Notes: generated by a model not told the origin, from the sequence alone. DNA of 64,000 nt from Calvatia gigantea (GCA_025093985.1 JACAAK010000002.1:620001-684000); one strand, 5' to 3'; shown: positions 22,838 to 34,391, numbered from the stretch's first letter. Program-made: numbers and translations.

Positions 22838-25390
22838 ATGCCACCAAAAGCTAAGAAGAGCCGCCAGTCCGCCCAGAAACCCGTTCCGCACAACAGTGCT
22901 ACATCACCTGCTAATGTTGCCCAGCGATCCTCAGTAAGCATTAGCCACACTTGATTAATTGGTTAGCTGCCTACCATGGCTCACATCTTGTAGACCAGAA
23001 GCAAGCGAAAGCTCAGCACCGACAACAGTGTCCCAAAGCGTTTACGCACTGTGGCTGGGTCCTCCAGCGTGCCAGTGATTGGGATTTCGGAAGGTGCCTC
23101 CACGATAGGGCAGAACGCCGAAGCTGCCTTTGAGAACGCCCACGACTTTGTAATAAAAAATCTAAACAGTACTCAGATTAATGTTCGAAATGGTCGCAGT
23201 GACGAAAGTGAGTGCTCATCGTTCTGGAAAAGTGATTCCCCTGAAATGTCGACAAAAACAGCACTACAATGGCTCAAGGAGTATACCATGCCAGGCGCTG
23301 AACACGATTCCGCCGATCGTGTTCCTCCTCCTCGTTGTCACCCTGGGACTCGCACAACTATCATCCAAAGGGTTGAGGGTTGGTCGAATAATCCTCAGCC
23401 CGAGAAGAAATTGCTCTGGCTTCGGGGACCCGCAGGTGTCGGTAAATCCGCCATTATCCAGACAATTGTTGAAAATTTGGTCGGAGTTGGGCACTTGGGT
23501 GCCAGTCTGTTTTTCTCCAGACCCAACGGCCGTACCAATCCATGGCAAATCTTCCCTACCCTTGCCTATCAGTTCGCTGTGCAGGATCCCTCGTACAAAA
23601 CATACATCACTCAACTCATGCTCACAAATCCGGAGGTACTGAACAAGGCAATGAGCGAGCAATTCCGTATTCTCATTATTGAACCATTCGTTCACAAGGA
23701 GATCCGAAGTGGGTCAGGAATGTGGGTTGTTGCTCTTGATGGCTTGGACGAATGTGGTGGAGATCCTAATGGTGGTCGTCACGGTGACCGCGTCCAATGC
23801 GAAATCGTGCGTCTGATCAGCAATTTCGTTTTGGAATATCCCGCAGTGCCCCTCGTTTGGATCATCGCCAGCCGCCCGGAGACTCATTTGAAGGCTGTAT
23901 TCTTGGAGGAGGATGTTGTCCCCAGCTTTTGGGAAGAGGAGATTTTGGTCGATTCTGATGAGGCCTGCCGTGATGTCGAGAAGTTCCTCCACCAGGAATT
24001 CGTGAAAGTCCGTCAAAATTATCCTGATCACATCCATGAAACCCCTTGGCCCAGCCATAACTCGTTCCTGAAGATCGCACATGCAGCACTCGGCCTCTTC
24101 ATATTCGCAGAAGTCATCATTCGCTTCATCGACGATCCGTCAGTCGGGAATCCGATAGGGCAACTGGACTGTGTTGTGTCCGTTATATCTAAAATGCCTT
24201 TGACAAGGAATCAAGAAAACCCCCTCGCTGCTCTTGATGCAATCTACATCACGATCCTTTCCAAGATTCCACCCTCCATGCTTCAGGTCACCAAGCGACT
24301 TGTCGGGAGTTTTATATTTCTTGAAACGGATCGTATTAAGGTTTCCGATTGCGACTTCCGTCGAGTGTGCAATTACCTCGACATCACAAGAGATACTGCT
24401 CTCACTGCTCTTCGCTACCTCCATTCTGTTCTGCACTTTCGCAACGCCAAAGATATTGGTTCTATCCGACCTCGTTTCTACCACGCCTCTTTTCGGGATT
24501 TTCTGGAGGATCCATCTCGATCACATGAATACTTCATCGAGAGGCAGCCCATTGCGACTGAATTGTTCCATGGCGTCATCCGCATTGTGCAGACGCAGTT
24601 CATCTCTCGTAAGTAAGCTCTTATTTCAGGATTTCAATCTACCCAAAATAATTCCTCGAAGAGCCAGTTGTCCAACCGTCCTGGCCGGGCAATGGGTGGG
24701 TGCGCCTGCCCGAAGGTTTCATATCAGATTGCCTCTGGTCTCTCCTGGGGGGTGATGCTTCATCAGATGATGTTCAAATACCATTCCATGGCACGACGTG
24801 CTTCCTTTCAAGTGCACAGCTTCGACTATTATTCGAGAGCCTGAGCGCTGTCAAGCTCATTGAATATGTTTGGGAACTTTGTGAGTACCTGATTGACGCA
24901 GTTCTGGAGGTTTCAAAAACCCGTACGCTAGGGGTATGCTCTTAGTTCTTTTACTGGTTTCATTTCTCATATCGAAGCGCAGAGAGGTATGATGCAAGAA
25001 CTCAAAACAACGGGTTTTTTTTCCTGGACGACTTTGGGCTCCCTCGATATCGACTGGGACACAGTGAATATATCCATCATCCCTCTCACCAGAGTGTCCC
25101 ACCGTATTCATCTGGCTAAAAGGGCAAGTCGATTTCACTGCATTATCCACAAATTCCTCTCAATTCTCAAAAAGGAGTCACCCGAGGATGTTCGGACCCC
25201 CCGACGTAATGGCGAGCGTGACCTCTGTTATTGCTTTGAGGCCGCCCCCCAAATGAAAGTGATAGTTTTGGGACGCAGGGAGTCGGGGTCTTTCATGGTG
25301 GTTAGGGAGCAGGATATCAGCGGGGTTTGGAACCACAAAGTTCAGATTAAGAATTATGTTTTAACAGGGGCTCCATTACGAACTACCTGA
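22838..25390 (+). CDS. NACHT-B: intact NACHT STAND protein
   Basis: My model has five exons: 22,838-22,933; 22,994-23,207; 23,262-24,608; 24,662-24,933; 24,983-25,390, giving 778 residues. The N-terminus starts MPPKAKKSRQ and has a second basic cluster TRSKRKL...VPKRLR, likely a nuclear signal. A short FENAHDFVIKN block follows, then LQWLKEYTMPGAEHDSAD and PPPRCHPGTR. The P-loop GPAGVGKS lies at about residues 158-165 and the Walker B-like ALDGLDECGG about 100 residues later; next come SRPETHLK (sensor-like) and HASFRDFL. The C-terminal domain (DDVQIPFHG, ESLSAVKL) is shared with the other copies. STAND NTPases of this type act as switch-like sensors that oligomerise on binding a nucleotide; the ligand is unknown. 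The 54-nt intron 23,208-23,261 is a multiple of three and stop-free. A GC-AG intron (AGGGCAAGTC donor, about 25,120-25,170) may also be removed, giving 761 residues. Confidence 0.85.
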
Positions 25391-26270
25391 CGGTATCAAA
25401 TCTGTGGCAAGACAGGGTTCTTCGACCACGCAATCTGTCCGTCATTTGGAAAATATATATTTATGCACACTTTTTATTCCACTCTGAACCACCACCCACC
25501 ACCGCCATCCTATCAATGGTGGTGCCCTTGACTTAACACTGTAGAGGAACCAACGCCTAACATTAACGTGGATACGACCCTGTGGGCAACTGGGCGTCTC
25601 CTGCTGTGAGTCTCCCATGAAAAGGCTGAGGTGGGGGATGACATTTGTGATACTAGATTAAGGCCATATCCTGGTTGTCGAGAGGCATGGGAAAAAATGG
25701 CGGAAGCCTGTTGACATCGGCAACCCGAGTTTTTTCACTTGGGTCCAAGTCACGACAAGCGCCAACCTTGTTCGTTGAATTTTTGGGGCAAGGTGCCTGG
25801 AGGTTTACCGGGACCATGAGGTGTAGAGACCACTAGGACCTCTAGATGGTAAGCACACAGATCGGGCTGCAGTGCTAGAAGACGACGAAATGAACACGGG
25901 AGGGGGGCCAATTGATGCCAGTCGCCCACTGCTTTCGCTCGACGCTCACGATGTACCGCCCAGTCATATCCCAGTCTCACTATCTTGCAAGTTGCCGGGT
26001 GTTTGGAGACTTTATCAGAACGGTGATCATACTGTAAGGCATTGTGACTCTCAGCAGCAAATCTGTTCCTTCAGTTCCTGATCTTCACTTTGCAACGCAT
26101 GAGGTTCGGACGTGGCCGTGGCAAATCATCCAGTGGGAAATTTATAATAAACGAGCCTCAGTGTACATAAGTAACATAATGTGTAATGCTGAGCGCTAAA
26201 CCTGGGCTTCCCTTCGCCTCCTCCCCCTCTCCACGGTCCTGTCGTTCTCTTTAAGACTTTAGCATTATCA
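25391..26270. other. Intergenic stretch, no gene seen
   Basis: This lies between the NACHT-B stop and the N-terminal remnant at 26.3 kb. No coding frame I can support, no repeat shared with the duplicated units, and no RNA gene recognised. Confidence 0.5.
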
Positions 26271-27511
26271 ATGACATTGACCGGCCTGCATGAGGAATCC
26301 TTCTATCTGCAACGGCTAACCCCAGGAGCAGTCCATTCCAATGCATCATCCAACCCAGCCGCTGAACAGGTACACGAAAATGGGCACGCCCAACAATCTA
26401 TGCCACCTGTAAGTCACTCAGGCTCCTCCAATGGTTGTACTCTAGTATTTATGAAGCACATACCCGTTATGTCTGTATGCAGGTTGGGACACAAACCTCC
26501 ACAATTGCCCTCCCTTCCTTTCTTGAACCGGCCCAAGATATCGATGCAAATGCACAGTTGATGCAACACTCAAGAAGCAGTTGTCTACCTTCCCCTCATG
26601 ATATTGAGCCGCAATTGTGAACAGATCCTCGCCCATTTGATCAGCAATCTCTTGACAACACCCCGAGCCCGAGCCCAGAATTCACACTGACACGAGACTC
26701 AGTAATTCGTTAGCCCCTTTCGCAACTCCCTGAGCTTATTATATCTCTAGATGGCAGTGGCTCCAAGTTCCTCGACTCCTGTCCCGGTTACGACTCAGAG
26801 TGATGTTGGTGCTCGGGAATTTTATCATCCCCCACCTCTGGAAGAGCTTCGAGTCTTGGCTGATGGAGGGGAGATTCTTACCGACAGTCAACATGTCGAC
26901 CAATGTTCAAATCCAATCACACCGGGAGCCCAGGTACGCTTTTCCGTGCCCACGTTACATGGCCCACCTAACAAGTCTATAGAGGAAACGAACGCGAACA
27001 CCAGATCCTTCCAATGTGGCTCCTCGTTCGTTAAAGCGTCGGCCTGGGGTTGAGGATAGTGTGCCACAAGACGAAGAGAGAGGTATAATTCTTTGTCCCC
27101 ACCCGCCAATTCCAGTCTCATGCTTTCTCCCTCTCCCCGCTGCGACCAGTTGGTCCACAATCCGATGCTTCCATGGACGATGACACAAGTCTCACCTTAT
27201 CACCATATCAACCGGGTATGTTTCTAATCTTGTGACCTGGTGCGTCCCACAAAACTGATGTACATTCGGGGACCTTTAGGTACGGGAACCGTCCCCGCTA
27301 TTACCGGGGTCCAAAGGCTTGAACCAATGGAGGGTGAGTTCAGAATTACCCAGAGACTGACAGTCGAATGAAAACTTGACAGATAATCAAGATGTGAGAC
27401 AAACAGATGCCGGAGAGTTCTTTACAAATGCAGGCCATATGATAATCGGAGATGCCAGCATGTTCGGGTCACAACGGATATACATGCAGAATGGCCGCTC
27501 TGACGATGGTG
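26271..27511 (+). pseudogene. Orphan N-terminal half of a NACHT-A/C type gene
   Basis: The exon series matches the N-terminal exons of NACHT-A and NACHT-C: an exon starting MTLTGLHEE; an exon with HDIEPQL that then meets TGA at 26,618-26,620 where the paralogues read Leu-Thr; an exon MAVAPSSSTPVPV... with FYHPPPLEEL; a basic exon RKRTRTPDPSNVAPRSLKRR with the form of a bipartite nuclear signal; and the EFFTNAGHMIIGD block up to the conserved phase-1 donor at about 27,508. Instead of the NACHT exon, sequence from about 27,557 is the start of the NACHT-C duplication unit. The gene was therefore cut inside its intron by that rearrangement. Confidence 0.8.
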
Positions 27512-27556
27512 AGCATTGTTTGTAGCCAAGTACAAAGTCTGTCTTGTTGCTAAACA

Positions 27557-28204
27557 CTCAAGCGAGTGGCTGTGTCATCCGGAAGTTCCCAATGCCAAAC
27601 CAATGTTGTTATCCACCCACAACCATTCCTTCTTTTGCTCGTTCGCAATGCGGCAATCAAACCACTAGCGCTATCATCGGGTTCCTTTCGGCCGATGGCG
27701 CGCTTTCTGTTCGACAGCCTTTTGGTCCCATAGTCATAATGTATTCTTGGATGCATCTAAGGTTGTCCCAGACTCTCGCTTCATCACATGTTCCAGGCCT
27801 ATGAATGCTCCCAATCCTCGGACCAACAAAATCAAATCACTTTAGCTAAACTAATCCAGCCTCACTGAAATTAACGCACGACAAAAACCTGGGGTCCATC
27901 TTCTGCTGTCTTTCCTTCTGCGGCTGGTCCACTGTTGCATGATGAATGCGTACCAGATCATGGTTGATTCTATTTTCATTGTGACTCGCCCGGGGCTCGT
28001 GTCCGAACCTTTTAAAACTAAACATGTGGATGACCATACCACAACACAGCCCCAAACATTCACTGATTTTGGCACCTATTGTACAGTTTGCCACACCCAA
28101 GATAGTGTCATGGCTGTGCCACTCAATGACATGCAGACCTATTATTGAAGCTGTGGAATACTGTCATGTGCTCTTCTAGGGTTTATACGTTTTTGTTCCA
28201 TGCC
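27557..28204 (+). repeat. 5' flank of the duplicated NACHT unit
   Basis: This matches 12,783-13,687 with an internal deletion: the stretches around CAAGCGAGTGGCTGTGTCA, ATTCCTTCTTTTGCTCGTTC, TCCTCGGACC and the promoter core all recur in the same order. The junction at about 27,557 equals a point 25 bp upstream of the CCCH start codon in the parent copy, so the CCCH gene itself was left behind. Confidence 0.75.
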
Positions 28205-31200
28205 ATGGCACCCTACGACCCGCCCCAGACATTGTCTTATCCACAGCGAATAGCTCAGGAAGCAATCCCAACCGACCCGTTGTCCTTCCCAACCGATGCA
28301 CAACTACGCGACTACCTGAGTGGCAGTCAGCTCCCCCAGGCGCACTGGGCCCTATCCCTAGTAGGTTGCGCCCCTTCCTCCCTCCTTTGATCGTCGTTCT
28401 CACCAGGATAACAGGATCTAACATCATATCCGATGACGACTCCCAACGACACACTGTCTGTCGCTTATACGCAAGCCGACTTCCCAGCTGATCTGTATGG
28501 AGGCCCCAACCACGGTCACGCACACCATCAACTATTGTCATCTACGACAAATACCCTGGTGAGTCACCCATATTCCAACGGACACGTCACATATCCCGAT
28601 GATAGGCCCCAACCCACGACGAGTTGACGAGCTCAGTTGTTGATCTTTCAGAGCTTTCAGTCGGTCATCAATTGCCTGTCTGATAATACTGCCTAATTGT
28701 TTTGATAGCCTACAAGTCAATCATTACTCCCCACACACCCGGATTCCCTCCCGATTTCGCAAACGGGCTTTGGATATCTTGATCTCCAGTGGGCGGACTC
28801 CCTTTATGATATACAATCTTTTGGAGTGGACCAGAGCTGTCATAACCTTACGTACCCACCTCAGTTCTCATATGTGAGTTGCTCGATTGTCCTTAGACAA
28901 GGTATATACTCAGTCAACCAACAGACCTCGTCCTGGAATGGGGTAGCTCTAGGATCCACCTCCCACCTCCTTGGCACGATGGTCCAGAATACTGATCCAG
29001 GTCAACTGACACAACGGCCATGGACGTCGGCCAGCCAGCCTGAAAATGGTCACGTATCTAATAACTATGTGCCCAACGGTTATGCACCCAGCCTTTATGA
29101 TATTGAGGCGCAATTGTTGACTGGGTGTTGGCCGGGTGGCCGGCAGCTTCTCGGAGACGGCTGGCATCCTCACTGGGAATCCACATCAGTTGAAAATTTG
29201 GTAAGTCAGAACATTTTATACTTTAACATTGACTCATTACTCTGATAGGCAACAACATTTCAAACCCCTTCTACTCACATCCCCGTCACAACGCCGAATG
29301 ATGCGCACGCCCAACAACTCATTTATCCCCCACCGCATTCAGAAGAGCCTGGAATCAACCCGCCTCGCCCACTTTGTGGCAACAAAATCCCCAATTCCAA
29401 CCAGGATACTGGTCAGCGTCCATCTCCAGCTAAATCTTGTGTTAGGGTACGCTGTCGTCGTTCATACCAGGTGGCCGAAGAATGACAGATCAAACAGAGG
29501 AAACGACAAAGAAAGCTAGAGCCTGCACAGACGGCTCCTTGGCCTTCAAAACGCCGGTCAAGAGCCAAGTCGGGGCTACTCTTAAACCTACGGAACGGTA
29601 CTTCCTTTATTGCCTTGACAGACATTTAATCTAACTTACGGCATTTTCTCCAGTGGCCTTGAGTGCACCTTCCGATGGATTGTTACCAGGTACGATTGGT
29701 TTCCCAGTTGTATTTCATGACATTGACGTGGCATTTCAAGGACACCCAAGGACATCCCCTACAGCCACTGAGCACCAGACGCAAGAGCTTGAAGGTGCGA
29801 AGTTTCCACTCGACGTGCTATTCAATAGTGTCGGAACCGACATTTAACAGATAATTACGATACAAGGCAAACGAACGGTGGAGAATTCTTCGGAAATGCG
29901 AGGGAAGTGGTAGTGAAAGACTCCACCATGAATGCGATCGGGTTACAGCAAGTGTTCACCCGCAATGACGACAGTGAGTAATGTCTGTAGTCGAGTGCGA
30001 GGCCTTTCATCCCTGAATTTCCAACGACAGCATTGCGGTGGCTCAAGGAATACGCCATGCCGGGCGCCAAATACAATTCCGCTGATCGCGACCCTCCTCC
30101 TCGTTGTCATCCTGGCACTTGCACAACCATTATCCAGAAGGTCGACAATTGGCTAAGCAATCCTCGGCGAGAGAAGAAGTTCCTCTGGCTTCGGGGCACC
30201 GCTGGCGTCGGTAAATCCGCCATCATTCAAACACTTGCTGAAACTCTGTCTGAGAATGGGCGCCTCGGTGCAAGCTCCAGACCAAACGGTCGTTCCAATC
30301 CACGACAAATCCTCCCCACTCTCGCATACCAGTTCACCATACAGGACCCCTCGTATAGAGAATACGTCACCTAATTCATGCTCACGAATCCGGGGTCATT
30401 GAACAAGGCGATGAGCCAGCAATTCCGGCTTCTCGTTATTGAGCCATTTGTCCACAAGAAGATTCGAAATGGCCGAGACATCTGGGTTGTTGCTCTCGAC
30501 GGCTTGGATGAGTGCGGTGGAGACCCCAGTGGCAGACGCCACAGCGACCATGTTCAATGCGAGGTTGTGCATCTGGTTAGCAACTTTGCCCAACAATACC
30601 CTACAGCACCGCTCATTTGGATCATTGCGAGTCGCCCCGAGACCCATCTGAAGGCCGTCTTCTCTAAGTCCGACGTGGTGTCCAGCTTTTGGGAGGAGGA
30701 AGTTCCAGTTGATTCCGAGGAGGCCTGTGAGGATGTTGAGAAATTTTTGCACAAGGAGTTTATAAAAATCAGCCAAAGTTACCCCGATCATGTCCGTGAA
30801 TCACCATGGCCTACCAACATGCAGTTCCTGAAGATCATGGATGCTGCATTGGGTCTGTTCATTTTTACAGAAATCGTCATTCGCTTCATTGAAGATCCAG
30901 GGGTCGGAAACCCAGTAGGACAATTGGAGTGTGTTCTACTTACTATTTCCAAGGTGTCTCGAACAATGGATCGAGAAAACCCGCTCGCTACTCTCGATAC
31001 AATTTATATTGCAATTCTCTCCAAAGTACCACCTAGCACCCTTCCAGTCACAAAAAGCCTTCTTGGTATTCTTATGCACTTGGCAGCCAAGGGTCTTGAC
31101 GTTGGAAGCCACAACTTCTCGTATATGTGTATTCTCCTTGGCATCTCAAAAGATACTGCTGTCACCACTTTCCGCAACCTCCACTCCACTCTCTACTTTT

Positions 31201-32094
31201 CTAAAGGCAAAAATATTGGCCAGACTCAATCACATTTCTACCATGTGTCTTTCCGGGATTTTCTGTGGGACAAGTCCCGATCACATGAATACTTCATTGA
31301 TAAATGGGTAATTATGGCTGAGTCCTTCCAATCTGCTGTTCACATGGTACAATCCTCCAATATCATGATGTTGTGTTCAATTTCAAGAAATTAACTAATC
31401 TGAATGGATTCTTTGATGAACCAGCCTGTCCACTCTCATCTGATATGGGTGATGAGCATACAAATGCATAGCAAAAAGTTATAAGAGATTTCTTGGATGG
31501 CCTGATTTGGGGAAAGATCTTGTCAGATGGTGTTTGAATGTCATTCCTCTGGATGGCCCATTTTCTTCTGGATGTTCAACTGCAACCTTTTCTAGAGGAC
31601 TTAAGTGCAAGCACCATTGCAATGGTTGGGGACACTATTGGAGATCTCATCAAGACAAAGTATACTTATGGTATGTTTTTGGCTTTATTGTCAGTGTTCA
31701 TACTTAAAAATAGAAACAAGTGATATTGCAACAGAATGCACATGAGTTTGAACAAAGGGGATTTATATTTTGGACTACAATTGCATCCCTAGGCATTGAC
31801 TGGGACACTATTTCCATACATACAACATGGCTGGGTACTGGCATGTTCACCTGAATAAGATAAGGCAAGTGTATTTCAACCTATTACATGTAACTTCTGC
31901 TCAACTTCCAAAAGGGACTATCCAAAAATATTGGAGACAATCCTGCAGTGCAAGAAATTTGCAACTTCTTCAGGGCTGCACCTGATGCAAGAGTGTTAGT
32001 TGTGAGACACAGGTATTTGGGTTATTGTCTACTATCTAAGAAAGACATTTATAACACATATTATATAACAGGAGTTTCTTTGCAAACCACATGA
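28205..32094 (+). pseudogene. NACHT-C: broken NACHT STAND protein gene
   Basis: This is a close paralogue of NACHT-A with the same exon order: 28,205-28,360; 28,415-28,558; an exon from about 28,709; a GTAAGT donor at about 29,200; the basic exon ending in PSKRRSRAKSG. The Walker A loop GTAGVGKSAIIQ is intact here. Damage: a 9-nt deletion at about 30,275 removes Leu-Phe-Phe from GASLFF; TAA at 30,372-30,374 replaces a Gln codon; the donor after the NACHT exon (GTAAGT in the 21-kb copy) has become GATGTT at about 31,360. The remainder of the NACHT exon is open to 31,394, and the C-terminal exons are recognisable to TGA 32,092-32,094. From 31,280 onward there is no CpG at all. Other CpG-rich NACHT exons lie just upstream. 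Confidence 0.85.
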
Positions 32095-32334
32095 AAATGT
32101 TGATATCAATGTAGCTAGATTTTTTTTACTAGATACAAGATAGAAATGAGAATGAGTTAATGGTGCACTTGGGCTAATTGATTGCTCAAAGGCATGAATG
32201 AGTCAAGTGGCCTCTACAAGGATGAACATAGCAAGGGAGTCAGCTTGGTGGGTGGCAGGTATATCTGCCAAAGAGTATCACAGACTGTGATTCACAGTGG
32301 ATTGCCTCTAGATCTGGGGTTTTCTGGAGGATGA
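31280..32334. other. CpG-free block over the 3' half of NACHT-C
   Basis: Reading every line, the last CG is at 31,278-31,279 and the next at 32,335-32,336: 1,055 bp without one CpG, although the adjacent part of the same pseudogene is rich in them. Aligned paralogue sites show CG to TG or CA changes, for example GGGACGCTG in NACHT-A against GGGACACTA here. This is the mark of long-term cytosine methylation and deamination or of a RIP-like process. Confidence 0.9.
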
Positions 32335-32989
32335 CGTAGATGTTGTTATAATAATATGTAAGATAAATGTGTTTTCATACGTTGTGATCAGGGTCACGAA
32401 TTCAGTTCCTTACATACTCCTAATCTGTCCACCTGCACACCACTGCATGCCAGGAGGGCTACAGCAACACCTTCCCGATGTTCTGTCTTTCCCAGTCCCG
32501 AACCCATACGACCTGTCATGTTCTTATTCTAGGGTCCAGCCAGCAGAAATTTGATCTGAGGAAAATAACAGAGCCCATATTCTCAATACCACTGTGGTAT
32601 GTTTTACCCATAGGTCATCAGCCCTTCCGCAACCACCCCCGAGGCACTCGGATCTACAAACCCGGATTTCTTGATCCGGGACCGGGTGGCACCTTCGTAC
32701 ACTCCAAGGACTTCGTCGCCTTTTCCTTCAACTCCTGGTCTGCTTTGTCCTTATTCTCCCTCGTAAGGAGAAGGGGGTTTCCCCTCGCTGCCCCGAGGTC
32801 TGCAACGGGGGCTTCGTCTACCCGTTGCACCTATCACCAGTGGGCGGCTGTCTAAACGATAAAAGGCTCTATGCAAATGCACGAAATACACACGCGGAGA
32901 CAACAACTTCACAGGCTAAGCTTGAACATGTAGGTGAGTGGCAGAAGTCGCTTGCAGTTGTTCGTAACAGGACCAGCAGCGATAGAAAA

Positions 32990-33345
32990 GGTTGATGCAG
33001 TTGGTGTGGTGGTGTTCGACGTCTGTCATCGGTAGGCTCTCAGACCAGTTGTTTTGATGGAAGGAGGTGTGGACTTCGGTTTAATGCGAGGCATGGGAGG
33101 TACGAAGGTAGAATGGTTGAACATGACGCAGGAAGATAGTCGAACTGGGCGTGAATAGCTGGTTTACGGCCTTCCATGATAATCAGCAAGGCTCACAAGG
33201 GTGCGGAGTTGAAGACTTGCCTTCACATGCCGGACAATTTCCCCTCCCTTCAGTATTACGCGCATAAATCCCCGTCTCGCACAACATCCCTTCCTCCCCA
33301 ATCCCAATCTGGAGTTGCAAGTCCGAGCCCTGTCCCGATTTCATC
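32990..33345. repeat. Duplicated downstream flank of NACHT-C (partner at 18.7-19.34 kb)
   Basis: Blocks around GGGAGGTACGAAGGTAGAAT and CCTCCCTTCAGTATTACGCG correspond to 18,740-18,780 and 19,275-19,300. This extends the duplicated unit to at least 33.34 kb. The minus-strand coding-like fragment seen in the partner is out of frame here. The stretch 32,336-32,990 holds no gene I can support. Confidence 0.6.
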
Positions 33346-34391
33346 AACCACCACCGCCGTGCCGCCATCTTCCTCAAGACCCCGATAACACAGCACGCGA
33401 CTTGTCGTCACAAAAAATTGGTGAAGGTCATCACCCAGAAGTTCATGGAATCCATGAGCTGTTATTGACGGCTTGCTGTTGGTTGATGGGTAGTGCGTAT
33501 TTTAGATTTTGGGTAAGGTGGTGGGGCGACTGGAGGAGAAAAAGGATTGGTCGGGGTGTTGGTAAAGGGTAACAACCCCGTCACATGGGTTGACGGAAGG
33601 TGAAAGGTGTGGCGAAGAGTGTGACTGTCGTTACCCAGGGATATGCATGTCAGGAAAATTGAGCTATGTCGATGGAGGCGACCTACAGGATGCAGACGGT
33701 TGCTCAATTAGATTTTTGTCTCGCATAGGAGAATGGGCGCACTCACTCGCCTTCTCGTCGGGATTTCGCATGTACCCGATTCAGCGAAAAATTATGAGGT
33801 GGGATGTGCGTATGGTGTTACTTGAACATCCTTCCGTTCTACCATGTATTGGTTCGGCTCTCGACCTGGCCTAGTCAGTTGTCGAATGGTTCAATGTGCC
33901 GGTTGAGGAAACGAACGTTGCTGCGAATGTCTGCAACAAGAATTCCAGATGGAGAAGATACCGCCGTGGATATTTAATGGGGTAACCCGTAGAAAAAACG
34001 GAAGATAGTCAACTTCTGTGTTGTATTCAATAAAGATGCGTGACGCACTTTGAACGTGTTCGGCGGACTACCAAAGTCGGAAATATCGTGAACCAGCAGA
34101 GCATCACCACTGGGAGCCTGTGGCCAAGAACCACAGGGAGGCACTTCAACTGTGCACATACGATCAGGAATGGGTTAAGCGCTTGAGTTTCAAAGTCGCG
34201 TTAGCGTGGCTGGTCATGACGTCCGACGGCCCAAAGTGGAAAGTAGTACCCACAGACGCTGCAAAACACGTCCTCCCCGAATCTGGAGCAGTTTCCTTCC
34301 AACACCCTTTCCAGGTGAGTCCGTCGCCGTCACCCCACGCTGCCATGCTCACTTATACTTAACAGACTCTACAAATTCGCATAATAAAACA
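33346..34391. other. Intergenic stretch, no gene seen
   Basis: No supported coding region. The right end is the upstream region of ATP18. A short open frame around 34.14-34.36 kb has no recognisable domain. Confidence 0.5.

Noticed and set aside
22838..22870. MPPKAKK start of NACHT-B as a second histone (H2B) mimic
   Set aside because: Only a generic basic start is shared; no stretch of identity comparable with the 11 residues of the H3 case.
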